A stretch of DNA of 7,337 nucleotides. It comes from Bryobacterales bacterium. Lineage in GTDB: Bacteria > Acidobacteriota > Terriglobia > Bryobacterales > Bryobacteraceae. Positions 6,335 through 7,337 of the stretch are shown piece after piece. The first letter of the stretch is position 1, and each line of letters starts with the position of its first letter. Below the pieces are notes generated by a model. It was not told where the DNA came from, did no database searches, and saw only the letters and a program-made list of their open reading frames with translations. The stretch spans positions 1-7,337 of the forward strand of contig JANXQZ010000028.1 in assembly GCA_025353235.1 (NCBI GenBank), written 5' to 3'. The translations under genes were made by a program, and so were the position numbers.

Positions 6335-6358
6335 CCGAAGGCGAAGCCGCGCTTTCGG
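6335..6358. terminator. Hairpin between efflux adaptor and oxidoreductase genes, possible terminator
   Basis: CCGAAGGCG and CGCTTTCGG pair around a six-base loop (AAGCCG), giving a 9 bp stem with one G-U pair on the plus strand; on the minus strand that pair becomes an A-C mismatch. It lies 21 bases past the adaptor's stop on the minus strand. No U-tract follows on either strand, so it is not a standard intrinsic terminator. It might still slow or protect the transcript end. An overlapping smaller stem (AGCCG/CGGCT) could compete with it. Confidence 0.3.
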
Positions 6359-6379
6359 CTAGGTGATCGAGCTATTTGG

Positions 6380-7337
6380 TCAAAGCGGAGATCCTTCCTT
6401 TAATTCATCCGTGGCCCGGCGCACCACCTTGTCTCCGGGCTGAAGCGATCCAATTACCTCGACTAGCTCTCCTTCTGGGGAACCCTTCTTTACGTCCACC
6501 CATTCAGCCCTCCCGCTTCGACTGCGAATTACAAAGGTGCGTTCTGTCGTAGTGACTACGCTCGTCTTAGGCACGAAGAGCGCAGGATGGGAGCGCCGAA
6601 CTGGCCACTTCACGGCAGGATACATGCCGGGCGAAAGCGACCCATCCAGGTTCATCACATCCAGCTCGACAGCCATGGAACGAGTCTTCGGATCCAGAGC
6701 GTGCGAGATGCGAGCAATCTTTCCGGAGTAGGAGCGCTCCGGGTAAGCTGGAACGCGAAACGGCACGATCGCTCCCTTCACCATCTGTCCTGCGTCAGCT
6801 TCCGGCACAGGGACCACCAGCCGCAGACGGGAGATCTGCTGAAGCACCAGCAAGACTTGGTCCGGGTTCGATCCAACCAGAGCGCCAGGATGGACCAGTC
6901 GCTCCGTAATCATCCCGTCGAACGGTGCCGTGATCCTCAGATAGCTCTCAAACTCTCGCTTCGATTGCATCGCTCCTTCTGCGGCATGCTTCGCTTGCTC
7001 GCGAGAGCGAACCGCCGCCTCAGCGGATTCCACCTGCTTCTCCGCCAGAGTTAATTCATTGCCGGCTATCGCGCCAGGAGTCTCCGCCGCCTTGCGCAGT
7101 CGATCGCGCGTGCTCTGGGCAGCGGCAAGTTGCGCTACCGCTTGCAGGCGGTCCGATTCCGCCGCTTCCACCTTGAACTGCGCTTCCGCGAGCTGTGCCT
7201 TCATCTCTGGTGCACTCAGTTCCGCAAGCAACTGTCCTTTCCTCACCGCGCTTCCGCGGTCGACCAGCACGCGCTCGACATAGCCAGCGACCCTGGCATG
7301 AATCGAGACGCTGAGGAACGGCTGAAATTCGCCTGGC
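6380..7337 (-). CDS. RND-type efflux periplasmic adaptor (membrane-fusion, HlyD-like) subunit, N-terminus beyond the window
   Basis: The reading frame is open from the right edge to the TGA at 6380-6382 and shows 318 residues; the start codon and signal peptide lie outside. An internal GTG at 7268-7270 is not the start, because the frame continues through typical family sequence (FLSVSIHARVAGYVERVLVD). Order of domains: first lipoyl half (visible residues 8-40, GSAVRKGQLLAELSAPEM), a long Ala/Glu/Gln-rich alpha-helical hairpin (about 42-130), second lipoyl half (YLRITAPFDGMITERLVHPG, about 132-151), beta-barrel (about 165-245, with KIARISHALDPKTRSM) and membrane-proximal domain (VPKTSVV to the end). 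Such proteins link an inner-membrane pump to an outer-membrane channel. The pump and substrate are not visible; the pump genes could lie on either side of this operon outside the window. A hairpin and a new promoter follow it. Confidence 0.92.
   Translation of the reverse strand, partial: PGEFQPFLSVSIHARVAGYVERVLVDRGSAVRKGQLLAELSAPEMKAQLAEAQFKVEAAESDRLQAVAQLAAAQSTRDRLRKAAETPGAIAGNELTLAEKQVESAEAAVRSREQAKHAAEGAMQSKREFESYLRITAPFDGMITERLVHPGALVGSNPDQVLLVLQQISRLRLVVPVPEADAGQMVKGAIVPFRVPAYPERSYSGKIARISHALDPKTRSMAVELDVMNLDGSLSPGMYPAVKWPVRRSHPALFVPKTSVVTTTERTFVIRSRSGRAEWVDVKKGSPEGELVEVIGSLQPGDKVVRRATDELKEGSPL

Noticed and set aside
5773..6362. Two plus-strand frames (5773-6324 and 5898-6362) opposite the oxidoreductase
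   Set aside because: The minus strand carries an unmistakable Rossmann motif and family landmarks; the plus frames show none and have no ribosome site.
7268..7270. GTG as the start of the efflux adaptor
   Set aside because: The frame is open to the window edge and the upstream residues (SVSIHARVAGYVE) belong to the conserved lipoyl half.

Overview
The window most likely comes from a member of the Acidobacteriota. The best single clue is the gene at the left edge: a predicted secreted protein with an N-terminal GAPG...CTQCH segment (choice-of-anchor V type) followed by a VVNAASF...NSWVTILGSNF segment. The second segment matches the start of the 'Solibacter uncharacterized C-terminal domain' (TIGR03437), which is abundant in that phylum. 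The GC-rich base composition and the weak or absent Shine-Dalgarno sequences at most starts fit, but do not prove, this placement.

Layout from left to right. (1) 1-832, minus: a secreted choice-of-anchor V/TIGR03437 protein, cut off by the left edge. (2) 833-957: a short divergent promoter region. (3) 958-5746, plus: five tightly packed genes, read here as one operon. They are an OmpR/PhoB-type response regulator, a stand-alone CheY-like receiver, an outer-membrane beta-barrel protein with an N-terminal coiled coil, a periplasmic cupredoxin with a full set of type 1 copper ligands, and a membrane sensor histidine kinase with a Cache-like periplasmic sensor. Junctions are 4 bp, 7 bp and 29 bp overlaps and a 2 bp gap. 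(4) 5727-6311, minus: a small NADP-dependent (F420 reductase-like) oxidoreductase, convergent with the kinase and overlapping its tail by 20 bp. (5) 6312-6379: a short spacer with a likely leaderless promoter and a hairpin. (6) 6380-7337, minus: a periplasmic adaptor (membrane-fusion) subunit of an RND-type efflux pump, cut off by the right edge.

The central operon is the most interesting part. The kinase could sense a periplasmic cue and phosphorylate two receivers, one that binds DNA and one with no output domain. The barrel and the copper protein lie between the regulators and the kinase, so they are either part of the sensing path or the exported product of the system. A link to copper or to periplasmic redox state is an inference from the copper ligands; the sequence does not show the signal or the target genes. 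No RNA genes, CRISPR arrays, insertion sequences or long repeats were seen.
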